From the NCBI GenBank assembly GCA_029448655.1, contig JACCLO010000018.1, positions 1 to 64,000 of the forward strand: 64,000 bases of DNA, in the 5' to 3' direction. The DNA is from Wolfiporia cocos (lineage: Eukaryota > Basidiomycota > Agaricomycetes > Polyporales > Phaeolaceae). The position numbers were made by a program, and so were the translations under genes. Numbering within the stretch: the stretch's first letter is position 1; the number at the start of each line of letters is the position of its first letter. The notes under the pieces were generated by a model, which was given only the letters and a program-made list of their open reading frames with translations, was not told where the DNA came from and searched no databases. Positions 53,840-64,000 of the stretch are shown here, piece by piece.

Positions 53840-55883
53840 ATGGCGACTACCCAGCGGCAACGCTTCATACCTGTTGCTGTAGTTGATTTCTTCATCGACG
53901 ACCACCGCCCCCCTTTCATCTATGATGCACCCCTCATAGCACCCTTCAATCCTGAAGAGACGACCATAGACGATATTCGGCTATATATCGCTGAGCAAAT
54001 GAAAGCGCATCCAGCTTTGGTTACTCTGTGGAAGGTTTGTCATCAATGTATCTTCACGTATCGCATTCAATCAACGCCTGGAACAGCCGAAGGAGTATCT
54101 CACTCGCAAGAATATGAAACAGCTTAGAGAGCTCCTCAAAGTCAATGACTATAACCTTGAGGCCTTCTGCGGTGATATCACAGAAGATGGCGAGGATCTC
54201 TTCAGCTCCTTGCTCGCTGATCAGTCGAGACCTCGTGATGCCAAGTTGCCACTGCTTGTGGCACGAATCCGAAAGGATCAGCCGTTAAAGCGGAAGAGAA
54301 GCGATCAAGAAACTGGTGTAGAGATGGATGAGGCCATGACGAGCGAGGCGAGGGATGTCATCACAGAGATCAAAAACCGTATGCCGCTGTTAAGTTCTGC
54401 TGACAATAATCTAAACCTCACTTCTCAGACTATCAGCTTCTTGTTACCCAGCGGAACCGCCTTACGCCGTCCGCCAACTGCAACCCTGCGAACTACTACA
54501 CACACCAGAACGGCATATTTCCTATCCTTGATGGTCGATACGGCGATTCTCCGAACACGATCGCCCCTCCAGTCGAAATTTACCATTCTGCATTTGCCTC
54601 CTTTGTCGCTGAAGACCGCTACGACGCCCTTGATCTGCCAACAGATTTCGTACAAAAGGTTGCCAAGCTCTTGCGCACCGTGTCCCAGATAGCGACTATT
54701 GAGAAAAGCCGTCAGGCCACCACGCGCTCCCTACTGAGCGACCTTCTCAACCTCACTATCGTTCAGATGGTCAACCGGAACTCCACGTCGGCGGACCACA
54801 TCGTTACTTATCACCGTAGCTCTCAACCTTTAGGTGCCGCGGCGATTGCGATCATTGAGGAAAAAAGTGAGCTCGGCTCGAGTGGTGATGCATCTGTCCA
54901 GGGCTCCTTTTCATTTATTGAACATTGGGCTGATTCGAATCAAAATGTAAGTGTATATTTTCACATCTACTCGTCCAGGCGTGCTAACAGGACCGTAGGC
55001 GCTTCGTGCTGCGTGCTTCTGTCCTTCGTTCGTCATCGCCGTCGCGGGCTCCTGGATCGTCATCTGCGGCGCTGTCCTCACCTCCTCCGCAATAGTCCAC
55101 CGCCTTACCGACTACATCTGGCTTGGTCACAGCCGCGCGATGGATGACGACCGCGCGCTGCGCCTCGCGCGTACCTTTTATGCTCTTGGAAGGGCAATAA
55201 AGAGCTTGGGATCTTTCTACGAGAAGCTCGTTCCCCCTCATGACGAAAATGCCCGCTTCTTTCCTTTAGCGACGGCGTACAAGGCGGGCGAGCAGACGAT
55301 CAACTTCAAATACGTGAAGCCACTCAAGGGATCGGACGCTTCCTGCGCCACCTTCCTCGCCGCTGAATGCGAGGGCGCACAGCGACGGATCGTCGTCAAG
55401 TTCGTCGAGCGGTACGGCGAGCGCGCACATAGACTTCTTGCTAAGGAGCGCCTCGCCCCCGCGCTCCTCTACTACGGGGACATCTGGCTCTCTGGGCCCG
55501 AGCAGCGGGGTTGCGGCCCGCGCAAGATGGTGGTCATGGAGTACGTTGCGGGCATGACGGCAGGAGACGCAGCGTTTGGGAACGACGGTATCCTCCCCAG
55601 CGGCGTGCACCCCGCTGTACACCGCGCTATGAGCCTGCTGCATAAACATGGGATGGTGCACGGCGACGTGCGGCTGCCGAACATCATCATTGAAGAGGAT
55701 CACGAAGGTAAGGATGTGCGAGATAGAGTGAAGATCGTGGACTTTGATTGGGCGGGCGAGGATGGCACGGTGCGGTACCCGCTCCATTTATCGACAGCGA
55801 TTAGATGGGCGGACGGGGTGGACGATTATGAACCGATCACGGCTGCGCATGACGATGAGATGGTGGCCAAGCTGCAACAGTGA
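53840..55883 (+). CDS. Kinase-like protein with crinkler-like N-terminus, four exons, apparently intact
   Basis: Start ATG 53840. Exons read as 53840-54034, 54087-54393, 54429-54946, 54999-55883; the total is 1905 nt, so about 634 residues. Introns 1 and 3 (52 nt each, GT..AG) are clear; intron 2 (54394-54428, 35 nt) is unusually short and its donor is uncertain. The N-terminus (about 70 residues) ends DDIRLYIAEQM..ALVTLWK, resembling the ubiquitin-like header with LxLWK of fungal crinkler-type proteins. Middle: ILDGRYGD, IAIIEEKSELG. C-terminal kinase-like part: KFVERYGERAHRLLAKERLAP, VVMEYV, MVHGDVRLPNIII (HGD for HRD), VDFDWAG (DFD for DFG). Probably cytosolic or nuclear; activity unknown. 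Relatives are the broken copies at 10370-13036 and 58586-59800. Confidence 0.75.
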
Positions 55884-56701
55884 TGTGTCCTTTCAGATGG
55901 AGTTGTAGCAAAGGGAGCAACTGGGAATGACTCAATATTAGTGTAACTAATTATGGCTTTGCCATGGATGTTAAGGTTTAAGACTTGTCAACTTAAAAAT
56001 GACTAGCTTAATTAAAAGCCATGGCTTTGCTGTGGATGTTAGAATTGGGACTATAAGCAATTGCTGGTGGAAGCTCATCAAAGTTTACCCTAAAGTTGGA
56101 CCATTCACACAAAGTAAGGGGTTCCTGATACAGCATTCAAGAGTGAAGTTACCTATGGCTTGAGACTTGTCACTTAACTGGGATATCTCAATACATAAAT
56201 ACCCATGGCTTTGCCACAGTTATTAAGTTCTAATATTTATCACTTTAATAGGCTATCTCCATGCTCAATTACCCATGGCTTTGCCATGAATGTTAAGTTC
56301 AAGGACTTGTCATGTAAATGATATCTCAATGCACATGGACAATAATGTTGAAACTATCATGAGCACAATAGTTTCAACATTGTGTCTGGACCCACAAATA
56401 ATGTGGATGACAGGCAAACATGTGAGGTACAGTAAAAGAATATGAGAATTCAATGCTGTTTCTCATCCACTATATTTCCTGTGCTGCCATACCTGACTCC
56501 CAATGTGTGTGCATGACATCCAGGCACACATGAGTGCACCCACAGCAAACTTGAGTTCCAACAGATAAGCAATTATTGGTGGAAGTCTATCAAAGTTTGC
56601 TGTAAAGTTGGACCATTCACACACAGTAAGGGGTTTTTGTCATGCACCCCTTGGTGGTCCCTTTCCCAACTGCCTCCCCTTTCTCAGCCCCCAGGATGCC
56701 T
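55884..56701. repeat. CpG-poor stretch with degenerate tandem and direct repeats
   Basis: A motif like atggctttgccatggatgtt recurs near 55953, 56019, 56203 and 56273 with a 66-70 bp period, alternating with gacttgtca and atatctcaatg motifs. A 69-bp block at 56057-56125 (caattgctggtggaag.. to ..aaggggtt) returns at 56569-56636. No gene. Confidence 0.65.
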
Positions 56702-56706
56702 CATTG

Positions 56707-57275
56707 TGTTGCAATATTTATTTGATGCTCTATTATTTCACCATTGCACAAGAACTGTACAGGGGACTTGGCAATTCAACAGTGTTCCCCCTATAGTGTA
56801 TGCTACACCAGGTCTAACCCCAGTACCATTTTGTATTTATCACATTTCAGGGATTGATTGGGATGCATCATCCCTCATTGTTCATTGTGTTCAGCCACAG
56901 CTGTGTATCATGATTCTGATATGTTGCACTCAACCACAACATTCTTACCCATTGTTTTGCCTCATAGTTTTTCATGTAACTAGTCTACTTATGGTACTGG
57001 GTAGTACCCCAAATACTTAGACCCAGAAAACTCAGTAGCATATATAAACTCATGTATCTACTGGCAAAGCTCCTCAGCTCAACCTTATTGTATCAACAAG
57101 AGTCCTATATTCACACTCAAACTTGGGTGACCAAGCCTCAGCAATATTTCTTCAGCTTTGAAGTCCCTTGATAAAGTCTCCAACTTGGGGACTTGGTGAG
57201 TAGTGCACTACCCACTACTGAAGAATATCCAGGACAGGGTATTTCAATGAGTAAATATATATTCAACTTGTAACA
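56707..57275 (+). mobile_element. CpG-decayed solo LTR of the element 1 family
   Basis: 569 bp, TGTTGCAATATTT..CAACTTGTAACA, flanked by intact CATTG duplications at 56702-56706 and 57276-57280. Collinear with the element 1 LTR from the start through the TATA region (catatataaactcatg near 57036) and the self-priming 11-mer, which has become agctcaacctt (57077-57087) by one CG to CA change. Shorter because of internal deletions. Confidence 0.85.
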
Positions 57276-57280
57276 CATTG

Positions 57281-57953
57281 CCCCTGATACACCCACCTTC
57301 TCTGTTCCTGTGATGCCCATGGCCCCCATGTGCTTTGTCAATATGTGTGCAACAGCCATGCACCCTTGTGTTGGCCACAGAGCCCACATCACAACACTTG
57401 TTCCCTATGTACTCCTTCTGGCTGCTAGAAAGTACACCTTTGGCTAAACTGACTGTCACAGTTTTTACAAAATTTCCCAAAATCATCACTGTCAGCACAA
57501 CTGGGACTTGAACTCTTGCACTCTATATCATGTGACATAGTTTAGCACTGGTGCTAGTGGGGACTGGCAACCTTGGTTTGAAATGTGTCCCTAAAAATGA
57601 TTAGGTTAAGCTCCTGCTCCTGCCAAATCCATGCATTACAATTCTTGAGGTATGAAGGAAGCATTTTGTACAGTGCAGATCTGCCAGGTCCATGTCATGA
57701 TGATTTGTGCTATACATGGGAATATAAAGCAAATGGTCATTTGATCAGTTTGTTCTCGCAGCTATTCTACTGTAATGGCAGCCTGCATGACACGTCTTGT
57801 ACAAAGAGGCACAAACATTAGAGACTGACACCCAGTTCTTATCTGGCCTGAGTGCATACATCTACCTTATCTGGTCACTTCTAGATGCCAGAAACTGTGG
57901 CTGATGCAAATGAGTGTCAACAGGTGTCTGTACCATAGACATCTCAGCACAGG
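57281..57953. other. CpG-poor intergenic stretch
   Basis: No gene supported; short frames only (for example 57585-57821). Probably old repeat sequence lacking recognisable ends. Confidence 0.4.
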
Positions 57954-58533
57954 TGTCACAGATCTGGGACATTCTACAAATTCTCCTATATTTTTACCTA
58001 TTTTTTCCGCTTTTCTACAAACATATTCAAGCTCACTGTTCTAAGCACCTATAGACACGTACACACCCACAAACAACATGTACATAACATGCATGTCATG
58101 TACTATACATAAGCAGCTCTGAGGTTTATCACAAGCCTATGACTTAGATGACTTGTATCCCAATATTGGCATATGTCATCACACTTACTTGGCTTACTAA
58201 CTATTGAAGCCACAACGTCAACTTGGACCCTTCAGTCCAAACACACATTCTTACTGGTGTGGCCATTACCAGTGCACATGGTCTATTAGCATTAGGGACT
58301 TAGTCATTGTTTCTCTAGCTATGCACAGACCTAGGACTTCAGGGCAAGCCATTACTGGCTGTTGCCTGTACATGTATATAAGTAGGCTTAGCATTACACT
58401 AAGATCTTAGATTTGTTCTCTTGCATTGCACCTTGAACACCACTCTGCTGCACTTTTAGCTCTTCTCACCTTGCCTCAAGCCTTCTCAAGCTTACTAGTT
58501 GGGTAAAGTGAGTCCCACAGTCTACCTGTGTCA
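57954..58533 (+). mobile_element. CpG-decayed LTR of the element 2 family
   Basis: 580 bp, TGTCACAGATCTGGG..CTGTGTCA. Collinear with 11463-12161 and 47445-48104, including catgtatataagtagg (around 58372), with many CG to TG or CA changes (ggtgcggccattaccggcg became ggtgtggccattaccagtg). Flanks ACAGG and TTAGA do not match, so the copy is not a clean solo insertion; it directly precedes the kinase-like relic. Confidence 0.85.
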
Positions 58534-58585
58534 TTAGAACAAATCTGCCATTAACAGCTCAGAGCCGCTGAATGATGATGTCCTG

Positions 58586-59800
58586 GTGTGGCAAACAGAG
58601 GAATTTATGGAATCTGTGTCAGGGATACGCTGCACGGAGAACGAGAGCTACACATCCAACTGCATGGCACTAAAATGGATTCTTGAAATTGCCCTCGAGA
58701 GCATGGCCACCCACACTGATGGGCCAGAATCCGACCATATTATCCTGTACTTTCATGAGGTGGAGCCCCATGAGGCAGCTGCTCTTGGGATTATAGAGGA
58801 GAAAGCTGGGGTCGGCAAGAGCAGAGATGCTGCTGTTCAGGCTGAATTCTATTATCGTCTGTATTGGAAGGAACGCAGTGTGCATCTTGTGCTTTATCTG
58901 TGATACCCCTGTCTCACAACCTTGCAGGATCTCCTCGATGAGAGCTTTTCCTCAATGCTCCTCATCGGCTTGATGGGACCCTATCTGTTGATCAGTGGTG
59001 CAATTTGGACCACTGACATAGTTGTGCAGCCTCTCATCTCAGGGCTCCTCTGGCTCGGCTCCCCTCCACTGATTAGTGATGTTGAGATCATCCAGGTCAC
59101 GCATGTGTTCAGTGTGCTGAAGAAAGGCTTGAAATCTCTCCATGACTGATATAGATGCCTTGATCCCCCCACTGGCAATATTTTAAGGAGATTTTTCCTG
59201 CTGGCAACTTCATTCACCTACTCCAGTAAGAAGGTCTCCTTCAAATATCAGGACTATATCAAGTCGAAGTCCGTGTTGTGCCTGGTTTTCTCTGCCATCC
59301 TGGACAAGGAAGTCATCGGCAACAAGCAACAAGTGGTTGTCAAATTCGTCGAGCGGTACGGCGAGGATGCACACGAACTTCTGGCAAAGGAGGGTCTTGC
59401 ACCGAAGTTGTATTACTGCGGCGACATCTGGCACAATGATCTCGCAGCAAACAAGGGCTGTGGCTCACAAAAGATGATCATGATGGAGTACATCCAGGGT
59501 CGGGCTGCCACGCGCGCTGATTGTACCAATCATTACGAGAGGCTGTCCAAGGCGGTTAAGCTCCTCCATGACAAGGGCATGGTCCATGGGGATCTCCGTC
59601 GGCCAAATGTCATAGCTACCGACGATCCTAATGCACCGCTCAAGATTCTCGACTTCGACTGGGCTGGGATGCAGGGGAAGGTGAGGTACCCACTTAGATT
59701 ATCCAAGGAGGTTCGTTGGGAGCCGTCGGTGCGCGACTACGTGCTGATAGAATATAAACATGACGATTTTATGTTGTGTAGGCTTACTGCCACGTTGTAG
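58586..59800 (+). pseudogene. Kinase-like relic lacking its N-terminus
   Basis: Related to 53840-55883: ALGIIEEKAGVG (about 58785), an intron at about 58880-58928, IGLMGPYLLISGAIW, then an in-frame TGA at 59147-59149 in the segment KSLHD*Y, continuing in the same frame through FFLLATSF, VVVKFVERYGEDAHELLAKE (59332), MIMMEYIQGRA, MVHGDLRRPNVIA (59578), LDFDWAG (59651) to a stop at 59798-59800. The catalytic-loop equivalents HGD and DFD are intact. The N-terminal header is missing; the decayed LTR at 57954-58533 lies where it should be. The second half keeps many CpGs while its flanks do not, so it may be younger than, or was protected from, the surrounding decay. Start and first exon are uncertain. 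Confidence 0.7.
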
Positions 59801-62800
59801 CTATGCACTTCGCATCGATTGGGAACAGTGTTTTTGTTCATCAGTACTACATCGTAATTATTATTGTTCGACGGATGGCAGTCGCCGTTTGTTCTCTATA
59901 GTGTTACTGTGTTCGAGTGTTCTCTCCCTCCCTCGGCTAGTAGGACCACTGGCACATTTTATCTCCCGTCCTAGTGCTGTTGACTGCCGGGCCTATATCA
60001 TTGGTAATATCGACTACACAAAAACCCCATTGTGCATCCCATTGGTGTTGGCCGCTGGAATGCTCTGCCTATGATGATCTCACTGATGGCATGTCAGCCC
60101 ACACAGGCTGGAGAGCTCAAGCATGCTAGATCATACACAACTAAGGATGCACGCAGCACCGTAGAAGACGTGGGATGACTCGCCACGTTTGCATCGCCCA
60201 CTCCTCCACCCACCACTCTTCACTCATTCCACTGTAAATTCACGGGTACATGCCACGTCCAATCGCGCCTCATTCATTGCATCACCGGCCACGGTCACTT
60301 TGGCGACTACTATTGCCGCTTTGTACCTACCGAGACAACACACTGTTCATGCAACGACGATCAAACCCTCCAAACACGTGACCATATCCTCATTCACTGC
60401 CCTCTTCACGATCATTTGAGGTTAATTCCCAGTGAAAATCCGAGGTATTTAGAAGTACCCAAATAAATCTTACTGTATCTAAGTGTATCCTGAAAAGTTC
60501 AATGCATCGAAGTCTATCCAACATAATCCAAATGTATCTAATAGATCATGTGACATACTCCGTAGATCAACATATGCCATTGAACGACAGATCTTACAGT
60601 AAGATTGCGCTAACATTGTGTACATTGCGTACGCATACATTTGTGTAGCGCAATTGCATACATGCAAGAGAGTTGCATCAGTTGAGTCGTGCGTATATTG
60701 CTATGGTCAACATGCATATGGCACTATGCTTCGTTGCTGCTCTCTCGGTACCGCCACATGGGGCACGAGACATGTCACATGTGAGGTCGTCGAGGGTGTG
60801 CAGGACCTCTGGGCGGAAGTCGTCTGGGAACCGTCAGTAGTATCATTCTGACTAGAGTTCCTACATATGGACAGGGCATTAGCACCGACTCATTACACTG
60901 TGGAAGACAATATACTCCTGTGTGAGCAGCTGGTGACCGACATCTGGCTGAACAACAAGGAAGATGCCATGTTGCTGCACCCAAATTGGGAGGAACAAAC
61001 ACCATGCAATGGTTTGGTACACCAAGACTGGCAACAGCACTGTCATAGCATGACCAGGATGGTGATGGTGTTGGCCAGCTGGCCCAACAGCAGGCACCTC
61101 TATGTGCCACAGGAAAATTGCATGCAGTCAGATTTCGAACATGTGGAGGAAATAGCTATCAGGTTCTACACTACCACATACCGCTGCAAATTCAGTAGAC
61201 TCCCTACATTCCCATTGCAGTGTCCAGCATCGTTGTACACAACCAAGATCTGATATGAAGTGCTCGATATAGTTTTTTGTACAATGTAGCTGCATGCTAT
61301 GTAATCTCTGGTAAGTACCAGCTTTGCCACCAATGGATTGTCTCTTGCTCACTTAACCTTCAAATGGGGTAGCTTGTATCTAGTGCTCTTTTGTCATGAG
61401 CATTGGCATGAATAACATTATGTGTTTCACTTTGACATATTTTGAGCCAGGGCATGATCGAGAAGGCAGGTAAGTACTTATCTGCCCTTTTCAAGACTAG
61501 CCACAGGTGGTGGCTCCACAAGCACTCTCTGGGGTCCCGACCACAAAGTGGATGTGACTCGCAGGAATCTGGCAAGCTCAAGTCACCCCTCCACTCATGT
61601 CCATAGCAGTCTGGCATGCCAGTGAGCTGGTTTTTCTATGAGAAAAATGGGCCAGCAAGGCCATATGTGCATTGTTGGGAAGTACCAACCACTACTGAGT
61701 GGCTGCATCCCACATTTGCAAAGCCCTCCCCCAAAAATTTGGTGAGCAGCCATATCCAGCTGAAACAGATGATGAGTACCAGGCTCATCTTGCCCTCTGC
61801 AAGACCAATCGCTCATGAAAGAAAATGCCACAGTTCAAAGCTGAAATGGAGGAGCATGACCCAAATCTCTTGGATCATCCCTCAATACATAATGCCCTAC
61901 TAATGAGTTGCTCCCTAGACATAGTCAATGGACCTCCCCAAGCCAAAGGCTGTAATGTTGAGGTACTCATGCAGACTAGCAGTGTGGTGCACACAGCAGA
62001 GATGAGAGATATGTGCCCTAAGGCATGGTCGAATATAATGAGTCTGAGGAGACATCCTCAGACTCTCAGGTTTATATACATCACAGTAGTGCTGTAATCC
62101 TAAGTAGATACCCTTGCCCTAAAGCAATGTGGCCTGTGCACATGCACCTACCGGTCAAGCTCTAGAACACTTACATAACCTATGATGTAATTGGGACTAG
62201 CCACATGCTAACTAGTATGGAGATATGCACCAGTAATGGCACGCATGTGATGGTGTATCTGGAGGTCGAGGGTTCAATTCCCAGTGTAAAAAAATGGTGA
62301 GGCATCACCAGAAAACCATGACAGAGCAATGCCAGGAGCACCTGTCATCATTGGATCAGGTGCAAAAAATTTACTTGTGCACTTGCAGATCTCACTGACC
62401 ATGATGTGAGCAGCAGTGAATCTATGATTGGGGCAGGAACTACACTACATTGTGATCTGTGAAATGACTAAATGTAGCAATGCCTTGCACTGTGCAAATT
62501 GCTTGCAGTGGAAATGATCCTCATGCTTGCAGGCCATGGGATGTATTCAGAGAATTGTTGAAAAAGGGGAACTACACATGACCCGATTCCCCACATCCTC
62601 CTGCAGGGGGGAAGGCATGAACTGAATGGGCTAGTGCACTATACAAAACCCTCACTGAAGAAGAGAAGGCCGAGTTGCAAGAGCTAGTGCAGAAGCGACA
62701 TCATGAAATGATGCATACACCTGCAGAGATGGAGGCAAAGCTAGGTGCCGAAGAGTATGAATGCACAAGGTGAGTGGTGGTGATTTGAGCACACCGTGAT

Positions 62801-63042
62801 ATTTTTGTTGATACAGTCACAGACAAGCAAACCCTGCCAAATTGCTGGGGCACCAACAATAATTTTTAGAGGAATTCTGAGCATGGATATGAACTCGGAC
62901 AGCTCGAAAATGTCTAAAACCGGTAGAATCAGATTTTTCCCACACCTTTTAAGAACCACCAATTTTTGGGACCCAAAAATTTGCTAGGTGCCCGTAGGTT
63001 TAGCAGAATATGAGTGCTTTCAGCACAAGATACATCATAATA
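59801..63042. other. CpG-poor repeat-rich stretch with unidentified relics
   Basis: No intact gene. 60867-61253 is an open frame of 128 codons (MDRALAPTHYTVEDNILL) and 61616-61903 another (ARPYVHCWEVPTTTEW), both without motif. 61960-62260 resembles the middle of the TGACACAAACT LTRs in decayed form (gagacatcctcagactctc, ccctaaagcaatgtggcctgtg). 62520-62770 reads like an HMG-box-like relic (PWDVFRELL.., LYKTLTEEEKAELQELVQ). The rest shows nothing recognisable. Confidence 0.4.
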
Positions 63043-64000
63043 TTAGTTCAATACAGACTCTATTGTAAGCATTGCTTGCTGTGAGACAGACTGATGCTGC
63101 TTTTGCTTTCCGACTGCCCATGCAGCTGCCTTTCCTGTGAGCCCAAGGCAATAAACACTCATGAAGTGCCATGAATGGTTAATGAACCAATGGATGACTT
63201 TGACAGGACAAGCATCAAGTACCTCCAGTGAAACACGTTTGGCAAGTGAAAATTTTGGTTTTGAGATTTCATGATAGCAATGCTTGCACCAACCCCAGTA
63301 CTTGATGGTATCTAATATGAGTATAATCTGATGAGAGAGGTTGTAAACATACCATTTCAATGGGATTGAGCTCACAGTGAAATTTTGGAAGGAAAATACA
63401 TTCATGACCAGCATCCTTTATAACTTTCTCAAGCATCGACTGCTGATTAGTGAAGTCATCCTGTTGACTGAGCAGCCATGCCATACAGCAGCCAGTGTTC
63501 TCAAAGAGACAGAAAGGTGAGCACTTTGCATGTAAGTTCTGCACATTGAAACCATGCTTCTCGAACACTGTCTTCAGGCCTTTTGGCTCACCAGTGAGAG
63601 TTGTCATCTTCTGAGGATGGCCATGGAATTCAGCAGTGGGATTCGTCATTGGAATGACTGTATCACGTTGTTTGTGCTGTTTGCCCCCATCGGATTTGTT
63701 CATGTCAAATGCACAGAGTGCATCTGGTGGCAGTGCAGCATGATTGGATGACTGGTTGAAGATCCAAACCACCTGCTTGTCTGGGTGAAGCTCATCATGA
63801 ATCACAATTGCTGCTTTAACTTGTGCCAATAGCTGGGCACTGTCCCACCAAGCATAAGCATTGGTACCAGGATAGATCACCTGCCATGCATCCTTCACAA
63901 TCTCTCCACTGTTGTCATGGATAACAAGTCTCCCAGTTGCTTCACAGATAAAATCCGACACATGGATGAGGCACCCTTGCCCTTTCTTTCTCAGTGGCTG
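63043..64000 (-). pseudogene. DDE transposase (IS630/Tc1-mariner-like, basidiomycete type), C-terminal part, cut by window edge
   Basis: Reads from beyond 64000 to a TAA at 63043-63045. Exons 64000-63353 and 63300-63043 flank a 52-nt GT..AG intron (63301-63352) that restores ELNPIEM-YWGW. Visible: SDFICEATGRLVIHD, the block around FNQSSNHAALPPDAL with MNKSDGG (second catalytic region), GFNVQNLHAKCSPFCLFENT, MAWLLSQQDDF, and FLPKFHCELNPIEM holding the catalytic Glu. C-terminus: LDACPVKVIHWFINHSWHFM, GLTGKAAAWAVGKQKQH. The family normally has Asp in the FDxSSxH block; here it is Asn, and several usual Arg positions are Trp, Cys or His. The enzyme is probably inactive. The missing N-terminal part lies outside the window, and no terminal inverted repeat was found. 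Confidence 0.75.

Noticed and set aside
62240..62282. tRNA- or SINE-like B box (ggttcaattcc) at 62271-62281
   Set aside because: No acceptor stem or convincing A box; the surrounding sequence matches decayed LTR sequence better.
1..64000. CRISPR array, bacterial operon, rRNA or telomeric repeat
   Set aside because: No regularly spaced identical repeats, rRNA segments or TTAGGG-like arrays seen; introns and element types are fungal.

Overview
The window looks like a piece of a basidiomycete (Agaricomycetes, probably Polyporales-type) chromosome dominated by transposable elements. The evidence is 50-60 nt GT..AG introns with CTRAY-like branch points, lineage-typical kinase-like genes with HGD..N / DFDWAG motifs, a meiotic MSH4 gene, an NRPS-like adenylation gene, a basidiomycete DDE transposase and several families of Ty3/gypsy chromoviruses. 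No bacterial features, rRNA, credible tRNA or CRISPR were seen.

Layout. 1-614: a hAT-type MITE copy carrying the end of an LTR. 663-9110: a nearly complete, young chromovirus (element 1) with two 707-bp LTRs, 5-bp target duplications, gag, a pol with PR-dUTPase-RT-RNaseH-IN-chromodomain order, and an extra third ORF ending in a zinc knuckle; its primer site is complementary to its own predicted mRNA 5' end (Tf1-like self-priming). 9.1-37.4 kb: a gene-bearing stretch with a kinase-like gene split by a solo LTR, a large protein with a Red1/SYCP2-like layout, an unknown gene, MSH4, an AlkB-like relic, an adenylation-domain gene, an HpcH/HpaI aldolase relic and a cysteine-cluster gene split by another solo LTR. 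Most conserved genes here carry small frameshifts. 37.6-42 kb: a second MITE (859 bp, 8-bp TSD) with a solo LTR nested inside, then a pile of solo and partial LTRs. 42-52.7 kb: two 5'-truncated sister chromoviruses (elements 2 and 3) in tandem, both with a dUTPase at the extreme C-terminus of pol after the chromodomain. 53.8-55.9 kb: an apparently intact four-exon kinase-like gene with a crinkler-like N-terminus. 56-64 kb: CpG-poor old repeats with decayed LTRs of the same families, a decayed kinase-like copy and the C-terminal part of a DDE transposase running off the right edge.

How it fits together. Young elements (1, 2, 3) are CpG-rich; old LTRs of the same families show the same sequence with CpG turned to TpG/CpA, and the premature stops in the young elements are mostly explicable as CGA (Arg) to TGA. 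This fits cytosine methylation followed by deamination (a RIP-like or methylation-decay process). The most unusual content is the family of dUTPase-carrying chromoviruses with two different dUTPase positions, self-priming in one of them, and a zinc-knuckle third ORF. Introns, frames and alignments were read by eye, so exon edges of the multi-exon genes are approximate.
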